Source of the DNA: Brachypodium distachyon
Taxonomy: Eukaryota; Streptophyta; Magnoliopsida; Poales; Poaceae
Reading direction: 5' to 3'
Length of the DNA: 64,000 nt
Assembly: GCF_000005505.3 (NCBI RefSeq)
Contig: NC_016132.3
Span: 30,952,914-31,016,913 of the forward strand
The position numbers and the translations under genes are program-made. Shown piece after piece: positions 48,507 through 57,595 of this stretch. The notes under the pieces are model-generated. The model had not been told where the DNA came from. It saw only the letters and a program-made list of their open reading frames with translations, and did no database searches. Every line of letters begins with the position of its first letter. The first letter of the stretch is position 1.

Positions 48507-49195
48507 CCTAGTTTTGAAAACCGGACCAGTGATCGAACCGGCGAGGCTCTTGGTTCAGGTTTTTCCGTTCGAACCGCCGGTTCACCCGGTTGAACGGGTG
48601 TGGTTTTTGAAAATATAAAATAATATATTTTAAATAAAAACTGCAAAAAAAAAGATAACTCAAAGATATTGGAATTAGTAGGTCCAATCTGTCACATCTG
48701 GCCCAGCCCAACAACGCACAGCCCCGTTGAAACAAAGGTTCAAGAACAGTCCCAACGATGCGTATTGGATAAAATAGGTGTTTTCCCCGCAATAGAAAGC
48801 AGGAATTGGTTTCCCAGGTGGCTAGCCGGTGCATCCTATTTGGCAGGGAGAGAGGTCGTGAGTTCGATTGTTACTTGGCGCAACTTATTTAGGTTCCATC
48901 GTCCGGTCTGCCGGTTTTTGCAAAAACCACGTTTTCTCCTGCCCGTCTGGTCCGGTTCCGGGCGCAACTTATTTAGGTTCCATCGTCCGGTCTGCCGGTT
49001 TTTGCAAAAACCACCAGGTTTTCTCTGGTCCGGTGGCCCGTCCGGTTCAACCAGCGGTCCTCATTTAGGTTCGATCGTCCGGTCTGCCTGTTTTTGCTAA
49101 AACCACCTGGTTTTCTCCTGTCCGGTGGCCCGTCTGGTCCGGTTCCGGTTTTTCCCTATTCAACCGGTGGTCCGGTCCGGTTTTCAAAACTATCA
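48507..49195. mobile_element. TIR element inserted in the gypsy remnant, about 690 bp
   Basis: TAGTTTTGAAAACCGGACC (48509) is inverted at the right as GGTCCGGTTTTCAAAACTA (ends 49192). Near-identical CTAGAAC (48500-48506) and CTAGGAC (49196-49202) flank it and may be a mutated target duplication. Inside are tandem repeats rich in CCGGTTC motifs. It has no coding capacity. Motif-rich termini suggest a non-autonomous hAT-type element. Confidence 0.65.
48880..49150. repeat. Three tandem units of about 85 bp
   Basis: TTATTTAGGTTCCATCGTCC starts at 48887 and 48968, and a third, diverged copy (TCATTTAGGTTCGATCGTCC) is at about 49060. Each is followed by GGTCTGCCGGTTTTTGCAAA and a CTGG(T)CCGG-rich tail. 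Array inside the TIR element. Confidence 0.88.
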
Positions 49196-49202
49196 CTAGG
49201 AC

Positions 49203-49645
49203 AAGTCCAATGACACGTTAAACATGTCTAAGACATCATCTCACGTTGAGAGAGTTGAGCCTGCGTGCCCCTAGTTTGGGCCGAACCCAACGTTATAGGT
49301 CAGTTTGTATCAAGTTTGGGTTGAACCAAGTTCGAATCCGAATCCATCTAGGTTGCTGGACGTCCACCCCCTATATAAGTTGAGGCGCGTCCACGATTAG
49401 AGTTAGACCACGTTTAGATTATTCAGAACCTTTCGTTGAACTGCTGCAAGCATTCATCGGAAATTATATTTCTCTTTGATTCGATCAGGAATTTACCTTC
49501 ACCAATTTATTTTGATCTGGTGTTTTTGCTACTGAAGATTCAAGTGTTATCTATTGTTCAATTGGGAATTGGTGATTGTAGAACCGCTTCGTGGTCCGTG
49601 GCTACGTGCGCAAGCGTGTAGTGTTGCAAATATCAACTAGGGTTG
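49203..49645 (+). repeat. LTR-like segment with TATA box
   Basis: The sequence between the TIR element and the unknown ORF has the layout of a grass gypsy LTR. There is a GC-balanced U3, a TATATAAG box at 49372-49379, then a leader-like R/U5 with ATTAGAGTTAGACCACGTTT and a TTGTTCAATTGGGAATTGG region. Only one copy is present in the window, so the limits are approximate. Confidence 0.5.
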
Positions 49646-49717
49646 AGAATTGTTGCATTGGCAACGAGGGAACAACCAGAGATTCGTTAGCGTCTGGCGA
49701 GTTATCATCCATCTACA

Positions 49718-50017
49718 ATGAGCTCAACGAGAATATCGGGCCACCCCTTATCATCCGACGAGGACGAGGACCCCATCGAGAGGGCCAAGAAGGAGTCTTG
49801 GATCACCCTCATCCCCGATGACGTCCGCCGCGAGACTCTGGACCAGGCGAGGGTGGAGACAGCCGTCAGCTTGTCTCTCGTCCGCGAGGACGACGAGGCG
49901 GTCATCGAGGCCATGGCGAGGTCCGAGAGGACGACGTTCCTGGAGGATCTATGTCGGGCGGAGGAGTTCACCATCGACATGTGCGAGGCCATCCTTCGCT
50001 CCAAGACTGACAAGTAG
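49718..50017 (+). CDS. Unknown 99-residue acidic protein
   Basis: The ATG at 49718 opens a 99-codon frame ending in TAG at 50015-50017. The frame is GC-rich compared with the AT-rich DNA around it. The translation is highly charged (SSDEDEDPIERAKKESW, then RRETLDQARVETAVSLSLV) and predicted to be mostly helical, with no transmembrane segment, signal peptide or known motif. It starts about 70 bp after an LTR-like segment whose TATA box could drive it. The opposite strand is also open (49705-50013), so coding is not certain. It could be a lineage-specific gene, a captured gene fragment in a retroelement, or chance. Confidence 0.4.
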   Translation: MSSTRISGHPLSSDEDEDPIERAKKESWITLIPDDVRRETLDQARVETAVSLSLVREDDEAVIEAMARSERTTFLEDLCRAEEFTIDMCEAILRSKTDK

Positions 50018-50405
50018 ACCGGCGCTGACGACGAGCCCCTCCGCGTTAGTTATTTATTAAAGTATTATATGAACTTCGCTTATTTGGAACTTTGGTTTAG
50101 ATCTACCGTATGAACTTCGCTTAATATCTTTGTGTGTTCATTCTATCTATCTATGTGTGTGTGTGTGTGTTCGTTCTGTTGTTTGACGAATTGGAATCGG
50201 TTTTGTTGCTATATTTGACGAGAATCAACGCGTGTTTCTTAGTTTTCGAATGTTCGGTTCTCGGTTCGGTTTCTGTTCTACCCCGATGAAGAACTCTAGA
50301 TCTATTAAAATAAAAAAGCCCAATAGATAGTCGAAACTCTCATCCAAATATGAGCTTCAGATCGTTTATCCAACCCATTGAGCCAACTTCCCAACAAATT
50401 AGTTA
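50018..50405. other. Intergenic, TG microsatellite
   Basis: CTAT and TG dinucleotide repeats at about 50138-50172. Nothing else recognised. Confidence 0.6.
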
Positions 50406-50730
50406 GGGCATGTACAATGGTTGATAAGACGGCCTTATCTTAGGTGTGACACGTTAATTAGAAAAGACAACAAAACATGTTGTACAATGTGTTATCTCTT
50501 AGTGTTATATCTTAAAATTAATGCTTAGATGAATAAAATTAACTAAATAAATGCTAAGAAAAAGCAAAATCTAGTACAATGGAAAATTTGTCTTATCATT
50601 GTTGTAAAGAGATCATATCTTAATTAAGAGAAGGCTTGTGCCTTTTCTTCATTTCTATCTCTTCCACGTCAGATTTTATCCTATGTGGCATCGCTAAGAG
50701 AAGGCTGACGTCACCCCATTGTACATACCC
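50406..50730. mobile_element. Tourist-like MITE, 325 bp, with TTA duplication
   Basis: GGGCATGTACAATGG at the left is the inverted complement of CCATTGTACATACCC at the right with one change. TTA flanks both ends (50403-50405 and 50731-50733). A 3-bp TTA duplication and this TIR are typical of PIF/Harbinger (Tourist) MITEs. Confidence 0.9.
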
Positions 50731-50733
50731 TTA

Positions 50734-52140
50734 GTAATAGTTGTCGTGGAGGTAGATTAAAGGTGATAAATAATTCGCCACACGGTGCGATCTAAAGGAC
50801 ACGAGAGAAAAAAATGTTGTATATTCTCGTCTGAATGGCAGAAACAACATTTTAAACTCTCCTCCCAATTTATTTTAGCAAGATTTTGTTTAGTCAAAAG
50901 GACTTTGCGGTCAAGAAACCACATAAAAAAAATTCACTCTTGAGGGAATTTTTAACTTCCACGAGGTTTTCCGCTGAAAAATTGTTTGTCCTTACATAAA
51001 GTTCGCGTACATATAGATTTTACAGAAAAAATACCTGATGAGGTAAGATTCCAAACCAATCTATCCGGCTGACCATTGAATTGAGCCATCACCAAGCGCC
51101 CAACCAAATGCAACCATCACACCCATTTGATACCAGTCAGGTTTCGTGTAAAATGTAAATTCACTGTGGCAACAGATACTTTTTTGTGTTGCACAATCCA
51201 AAAAAGCAATACATATTTTGCGCAAAAAAAAGCAATATATAGTGATAAGCTAGTGGTGAATTGTCGAGCAAGGCATCTTCCAGAAACGAAATCCGGCTCC
51301 ATCCACAAGAACAGAAGTACTGTTGTTATAATTAAGGGTGGTAAACTTGTTATGCCTATCTATTACAATATATTAAATCGGAATCGGTGGTGATGCGTGG
51401 GCGTCGTTGGTCGGTGTTGGTCGGTCAACTTCGTTAAAATTACAATCAATATGCCACTGCCCCTTATTTTCTTTCCCTCCCACCTTATTCACGATTTCAG
51501 AAGCAGAAATTCTACGGTTTAGATTTACCGAAAGTTATCGTACGGTCCAAATTTGTCACAACATAATACGAACAGTTCTAAAATAAATCAATCTCCTTAG
51601 TATGAAATCCAAAATTGTTCGTATCCATCTCAATATGGAAATTAATCCGAACCCAAACAAAAAATCTCGGTATCAATCTCAGTATGGAAATCAATCCAAT
51701 CGAAAAATCAATGTCCAGACTTCGCCTCCACCGGCTCGTGATTGATACACTTTCCGTTGTTCCGTAACATCGCACGGGTTCTTTTTTCTAGTATTGTATT
51801 ATTGTTAAATGCTCCCGAGTAGGGGTTACCGACGGTGATGTTTACTCGTCTCGTGCGGGCACAGGTGACGGGTACAAAATTTGTCTTAAGGTACGGTTTT
51901 GGATGAGCTTCATCAATACTCAAACGCCGTGGGTGTCATCCGTACCCAGAAGCCACAGTTTCTTAATTCTCTACTAATTGCTCCCAAGCCAAGATCAAAA
52001 CCACTTACTATCTTGCACAATTGATCAGCAGGAAGGAATCAATCGCTATAAATCCTAAGTGATTCATACTGAATTAGTGTGGCAATCCATGCATGGAGAC
52101 CGCAGCAATTAACCATGGCATTACACAGAGAGATCACAAA
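50734..52140. other. Intergenic, no gene recognised
   Basis: Frames under 90 codons with no motifs. No element with both ends found. Confidence 0.45.
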
Positions 52141-52670
52141 GGGACCTCCGTTCTCAGTTCGAGCTAGCCCGAGCAGCTAGCAGCGGAAGCTCCTCAGTCC
52201 TCGCCAGGACCATCATCATGGGATGTGCAACGATGAAGATGGTAGACGTGAATCTCGAAGACGGGTATCAACCAGCTAACGGACTAAGCTGCAGGCTGTT
52301 GAATTTTTAACTACTGGCAACAACAATGCAAGAGATTTTTATCTTCAGGAAGGGGGTGGCGAGCGAGGAGCAGCACTACTGGGGGATGGTGAAGACGGAG
52401 GGCACCCAGTTCATCGTTGGCGACCGGGCGTTGTATGTGAACAGCTCTTGAAAACGTACTGGCTGATGGTGTTGGCCGTCGACGCGTCCATGAGAGGGAA
52501 GGTCAGCCAAGTGCGTGTTCCAGCAGCCGGCCGCGGTCGGGCACTGTCTGCCTGCCGGACGCCGGGCTTCAACGACGGCGGATGGAGGGCGCTCCACAAG
52601 TCCCCTTCCGTCTACGACGAGGATGTCTCCAAGGTGAAAATCATGAATTGAGCCCTGGCTGGCGTCCAAA
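52141..52670 (+). pseudogene. Possible gene remnant, family unknown
   Basis: GC-rich island in AT-rich DNA. Plus-strand pieces read GVASEEQHYWGMVKTEGTQF then stop (about 52355-52450), and LMVLAVDASMRGKVSQV then GFNDGGWRALHKSPSVYDED (52448-52651). They look like real protein sequence but lie in different frames separated by a stop. I do not recognise the family. The antisense frame 52376-52669 is probably a shadow. Confidence 0.3.
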
Positions 52671-52821
52671 CTCTGATGTCCACTTGCCCTGGTTGGCGAA
52701 TTGGTGGATTGGAGATCGACATCGATTGGTTTTTTTGTTGATTGGGTTTACAGAAGGGAGTTGTCAATGTCTCGTAATTGGTATGGCTCTCAGTTCGGTA
52801 GCGAACTAACTAGCGATTAAT

Positions 52822-52919
52822 TAGAACGGGCCACCGCCCACCCACAGACCATGGCCCATTAAGTTTTTTCTAGAACGGGCCACCGCCCACACACAGGCCA
52901 TAGCCCATTAAGGTTTTTA
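52822..52919. repeat. Two tandem copies of a 49-bp unit
   Basis: TAGAACGGGCCACCGCCCAC at 52822 recurs at 52871, each followed by CACAG(A/G)CCAT.GCCCATTAAG. The only other item in 52671-53123 is a degenerate Stowaway-like stretch at about 52960-53050 (GATTTAGTACAACTTTGTGC, then GTTAGTACAAAATCTGAGAC). Confidence 0.85.
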
Positions 52920-53123
52920 TCAGACAAGCCAATTGGATTTGGGGGAACTGGAGGCCTTGTCACTTATCATAATAAGTATTTTAGATTTAGTACAACTTTG
53001 TGCTAAGTTAGTACAAAATCTGAGACAGTTGTCAGGTATCGGATAGAGTATATTATTAAAGCAATAGAAATTTATGTTCTATATTTTGTAAAAGATAACG
53101 CATGGTCTAGATTTGTTAGACTA

Positions 53124-53294
53124 AGGCTCCGTCTAACATTGCGGTGGATTATCATAATCATATTTTTTCATCCGCTTTTTCAGTATTTTCTTGTTTGCCT
53201 AATCAACTTTTTTCTACTTTCATGTGTATTTTTTCACAACAGATTATAAAATAATTTCAATGCAGCATATTTCAGCAGTGCCAAACTGAGCCTG
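53124..53294. mobile_element. Degenerate TIR element (MITE), about 170 bp
   Basis: AGGCTCCGTCTAACATTGCGG at the left resembles the inverted right end, CAGTGCCAAACTGAGCCT. Both match a grass hAT-like MITE type with AGGCT(C)CGTTTGGCA ends. Mutations blur the flanks. Confidence 0.5.
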
Positions 53295-53831
53295 AGATAT
53301 AGTAAAAAAACAATCGAAAGATATGGATATGGAATGTCTGGAAACTGAATTCACATGGGTAGGCAATAGAAACCGATCTGTGACGGGAGTTTCCTCGTCG
53401 GCTCTGCCCAGCATAAATGCGTTCCAGCAAGGCCCAAGAGTGGCCCAGTTATCTTTTTTTTTTCCTTAAATAAGCAAAGCAGACCAGCCCAATGCAGGAC
53501 AACACAATCCATTCCTTGAATTTTAAATTCTGACTCAATTTTTGGTATAGTTACAAAAAGCAAAAGTCCATCAAAGAAAAATGAAAGCTTTTTCAAAAAG
53601 AAACTGTAAGTTTGTACATCAGCTTCCGCACAATTAATTTTCCCCATGTCTCTCTCTCTGAAGGTCTTAGTATAATCTTCTATTTACGAGTCAGACTAGC
53701 CAATACACGTACGCGCCAAAACATGACGACATCGTTGATAGGCAACTCCCGGGAATTCAATCCACATCAACAATCAGGTGGAATCCGATCTACCATAGGC
53801 GCACTAAAATCCACAACCAACACCGCAACCA
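53295..53831. other. Intergenic, no gene recognised
   Basis: Only short frames (up to 98 codons). No motif or element end. Confidence 0.45.
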
Positions 53832-54062
53832 GACATTGAAGTCAAACACCTCTCACTCCTAGCCATCGGAAGCAGCAACAACACCAGAAAACATCACATA
53901 TGAATAAGGGAGATTTCAAAAATCGAAAAAGCCATACATGGCAATAAACGACATTGAAGTCAAACATCTCTCACTCCTAGTCATCGGAAGCAGGAGCAAC
54001 ACCAGAAAACATCACATATGAATAAGGGAGATTTCAAAAATCGAAAAGGCCATACATGGCCT
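53832..54062. repeat. Two direct copies of a 118-bp unit
   Basis: GACATTGAAGTCAAACA(C/T)CTCTC starts at 53832 and 53950. The copies differ at only a few bases (AGCC/AGTC, AGCAA/AGGAG), so the duplication looks recent compared with the surrounding decay. Confidence 0.92.
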
Positions 54063-54449
54063 AATAGATAAAAATTGGGTTGGATAAAAAGAAATGCTTA
54101 ATTACTACATCATCGGTGCTGGAATAACAATCGATGATTAAAAAAATATAAATGTTATAATCGATATAAAAGAAAACCTTTTGCACAAATGAAAATTTGC
54201 TACCTAGATTTAATTGCACAAAAAACTGTACATATTCAACACTTTTGTATTGTAGACAATGTTAATGGAATATAACGTGCTATGAATTTAACCAATGTAA
54301 TCATTCACAACATCCAAAAGACATATATTAAAAAAAGTAAAAACCTATATACTTTGGTTAGGAAAATAATGGAACATATTAAAATATTTCAGAAAATCAT
54401 TAGTTGAATGTTGAGTTGGCTTGAAGGTTTAGAATTCAAATTTCCTTAT
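54063..54449. other. Intergenic, AT-rich
   Basis: No gene or element end recognised between the duplication and the copia LTR. Confidence 0.5.
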
Positions 54450-54638
54450 TGTTAGCGTACATGACTTAGTCTCTAGCGGTTGCTCCTTGTCTATCCCACC
54501 ATCTCCTGTTTTCCCTGTACGTGAGATCATGGCCCTGTAGCACGTATGCCTATGTGCTCCTCCTGTAATCGGCATATATACCGAACACTGAGATCAATAG
54601 AGATTGTGTTGCATCAATCTCTCTATTCTCCACTTACA
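54450..54638 (+). repeat. Copia 5' LTR (about 189 bp)
   Basis: Starts TGTTAGCG at 54450 and ends TTACA at 54638, directly before the primer-binding site. TATATA at 54575-54580 is the probable promoter element. Short LTRs of this size are common in grass copia elements. No second copy in the window. Confidence 0.75.
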
Positions 54639-54650
54639 TGGTATCAGAGC
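54639..54650 (+). other. Copia primer-binding site
   Basis: TGGTATCAGAGC, the standard copia primer-binding sequence complementary to the initiator methionine tRNA, lies directly after the LTR. Confidence 0.92.
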
Positions 54651-54849
54651 AAAGAGATCTCGAGTTCGAGTCCCGGTGCCGCAATTAAATTGCAGCACAC
54701 TTTCGATCCACGTTTAGGCCTGCGGGAGCCACACGTGAGGGGAGTGTTAAAGTATAAGTGGATTACCTTGTTCCTTACATCAGATCGGTCTTTTGGTTGC
54801 GTTGGCTACCGCATGAAGCTCTTCATAGTATCAGATTTCAACGATCCTC

Positions 54850-57453
54850 TAGCTTCCGCACCAATGGATTCCTCCGACGATGACTCCATCCACAGTCTCT
54901 TCTCATCCTCTCGATGCCGGCCAGCGGTACTGGTCACTGTCGCCTCCGTGCAGGGTGTCATCATCTAGCACCACGTCTCTGAGGTGCTGGATCTCCATGT
55001 CTCCAACTTCACCACCTGGCGCACCATGTTCCAGAACACGTTCCGCAAGCTCGGCGTCCGCGACCACGTCGATGGCTCTGCTGATGCGCTCACCGTCGAC
55101 GACGAAGCACCACAGTGTCCCAGGAGATCCTGGACATCATCCTCGAGCTCGACGACGTTCCTCGACAACAGTATGTAGCGCGCGGTCTACGCCAAGCAGG
55201 AGTTCCATTCTCTTTTCCAGGGCGATCTGTCGATTTTGGAGTATTCTTCGCGGCTCAAGACTCTTGCAGACACGCTCCGCGACGTCGGCTGCCCCGTCTC
55301 CGACAAGGAACTCCTCGTCAACTTCCTGCGCGGCCTCGGCAAGCCGTTCAGCAACGCCGTCCGCAACCTGACTCTGCCCACGGCCGCCCCCGTCACGTTC
55401 AGGCAGGCTCGCTCATACCTGCTACAGGAGGAACGCCGCATCATCCAGACCGCCAAGATGGAGACCGCGTCGGCCCTGGTCGCCGGCCAGTCCTCATGCA
55501 CTTCAAACTCCTCCAAGGACGGCGGCAGTGGTGGCGGCGACCGTGGCCAGAAGAAGAAGACGAAGGCCACCAACCAGCAGCACGGCAACGCCCGAACCGC
55601 TCTTCTGGCAACAACAACAGCGGCAACCCATGTCAACCTGCCCCAACTGCGCCTTCGGCTCCTCACCCCTGGTCCGGCTACGTCCACGCCTGGCAGATGC
55701 CATTCCGTCCACCCGGCGCTGGCATCCTTGGCGCGCGCCCCGGAACACCGCACGGACTTGCTGCTTTTCCGGCTGCACCGGGTCTCTGCGGCGCACCAGC
55801 CCCAAGCGCCACACCGCTGCCGTCTCCGCCACCTGGTACCGCCTGGGCCAACCCGCAGCTGTACGAGGCGCTGCTCAACGCGCCACCTCCGAGCCAGTAC
55901 TCCGGCGGCGGTGACTGGTACTTCGACACAGGGGCCAGCTCTCACATGACCTCCAACCCCGGTATCCTCTCTTCCCAGGATGCTTTTCCTCCTTCTTCCA
56001 GCATAGTTGTCGGTAATGGTGCTCATCTGCCCATCTCCCACTCTGGTTCTTCATATCTTCCTTCTTCCTCTACTAGATTGCACCTTCGTAATGTCCTTGT
56101 CTCTCCTGGTCTCGTAAAAAATCTTGTTTCTGTTTGTGCCCTAACTCGCGACAATAATATTTCTGTGGAATTTGATCCATTCGGTTTTTCTGTTAAGGAT
56201 CTTCGAACCAGGATGGTGCTGCACCGCTCTGACAGCAACGGCGAACTCTACCCACATCGATCCACTGCCACGCCACCGCGTCTACACAGTCTTGCAGCCA
56301 CCACTTCTTCCACAGTTTGGCATCAGCGTTTGGGACACCCTGGCCACAATGTTCTTTCTCGCATCGCTTCTAATTCAGGTTTTAGCTGTAGCAAGTCTCC
56401 GCACAGATGTTATGCTTGCCGTGTCGGGAAGCACGTGCGTCTACCTTTCTCTACAAACTCTACCGTAGCTAGTTCTGCTTTTCAGTTGCTCCATATTGTG
56501 ACTTGTGGACCTCTCCTGTACTCAGCAACAACGGTTTCAAATATTACCTAGTCATTTTAGATGATTTTTCTCATTATGTCTGGACATTTCCCTTGCGGTG
56601 CAAATCTGAAGCAGTCCCCACCATTAAAAATTTCCATGCATACGTTCACACTCAGTTCCAAAAGTCCATCGTCACCTTACACACTGATAATGGCCATGAA
56701 TTTGATAATCTGGCGATGCGCTCCTTTCTTCAGTCCCATGGCATAGCTTTTCGCCTCTCCTGCCCATATACGTCCCAGCAAAATGGTCGTGCAGAGCGTA
56801 CGTGTGCTACGTACTCTCAACGATGGGGTTCGCACCCTCTTGTTTTGGCCTGATTCTCTCGCCACGTCCACATACTTTAGTTAACATTCGACCTTGCCGC
56901 CCGCATCAGCTCACCACAGGGTGTTTGGCTGCCTCTGCTATCCAAATACTGCCGCCACTGCTCCACACAAACTAGCACCCCGATCAGTCACCTGTGTCTT
57001 CCTCGGCTACCCACCCAACCACAGCGGCTACAAGTGCTACGATCCATCCTCTCGGTGCGTTATATTTCACGCCATGTGTACTTTGATGAGCAGGTCTTTC
57101 CCTATGAAGCTGCGACACGCCCATCGCCACCGGCTCCAGCTCGAGTCGAGTACGTGCCTGTGCCGATCCCAGCAGCGGCAGATCCTCTTGCAGCACAGGC
57201 CGTGGGCTCTACACCCAGCTTGTCCAGCACGACACGCTCCTCGCCAAGCGAATCGCCTGCCGCGACCACGTCTACACCGAGCGGATCGACTGCTGCGGCA
57301 ACCACTCCTTCGTCGTCTCCTGCCGCGTCACATGCCTTGCCTTCCGCGTCCCCGACCTCGCCTGCCGCGGCACAGGATGCTGCCGTCGCGCCGGCACCGG
57401 CGGCGCGGTCGCTTGCTCCCACGCACTTCTTCGGAAGTAGTAAATCGAAGTAG
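54850..57453 (+). pseudogene. Copia gag-protease-integrase, broken
   Basis: Gag pieces are HVSEVLDLHVSNFTTWRTMF (about 54970-55030, preceded by a TAG at 54966) and SSRLKTLADTLRDVGCPVSD with RGLGKPFSNAVRNLTLP (about 55240-55370) in other frames. The protease has DWYFDTGASSHMTSNP (Asp codon 55925-55927). The GAG-pre-integrase region has VWHQRLGHPGHNVLSRI with CYACRVGKHVRLPF. The integrase core (from about 56490, after a frameshift) has VILDDFSHYVWTFPL, LHTDNGHEFDN and SQQNGRAERT, so its Asp and Glu residues are present. A later piece has HHRVFGCLCYPN and FLGYPPNHSGYKCYD. The end is a proline/serine/alanine-rich linker. At least five frameshifts prevent function. Confidence 0.9.
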
Positions 57454-57595
57454 TACATCACGGACCAAGACAAACAAATGAGTAGTGTGACCAAATGGTT
57501 TCGGTTTTCAAAAGAAACAAACTTTAGTATCTATGTTGTATAAGAAAGACTGAATTAGAAAAAACAAACAGTTTCATATATAAAATTGAACTTAC
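57454..57595 (-). other. Intron start of the CACTA gene and junction to copia
   Basis: On the minus strand the Transposase_24-type gene reaches FFIFFFNLE and then GTAAGT (donor, intron begins at 57595). The following about 130 bp are AT-rich, intron-like sequence that stops where copia begins. The rest of the CACTA gene and the CACTA terminus are missing here. Confidence 0.55.

Larger units (their letters stand above)
54450..57453 (+). mobile_element. Ty1/copia LTR retrotransposon, 3'-truncated
   Basis: It has a short 5' LTR, a perfect initiator-Met-type primer-binding site, gag, protease and integrase in copia order (integrase before RT). The element stops at about 57440-57453, after the region following the integrase. 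RT, RNase H, polypurine tract and 3' LTR are all absent. The sequence beyond belongs to a CACTA element on the other strand. Confidence 0.9.

Noticed and set aside
54639..54650. tRNA gene fragment
   Set aside because: It matches only the 3'-end complement of initiator tRNA and is explained as the copia primer-binding site.
57102..57494. A 130-codon alanine/glycine-rich minus-strand ORF
   Set aside because: Shadow of the proline/serine/alanine-rich copia linker on the plus strand.
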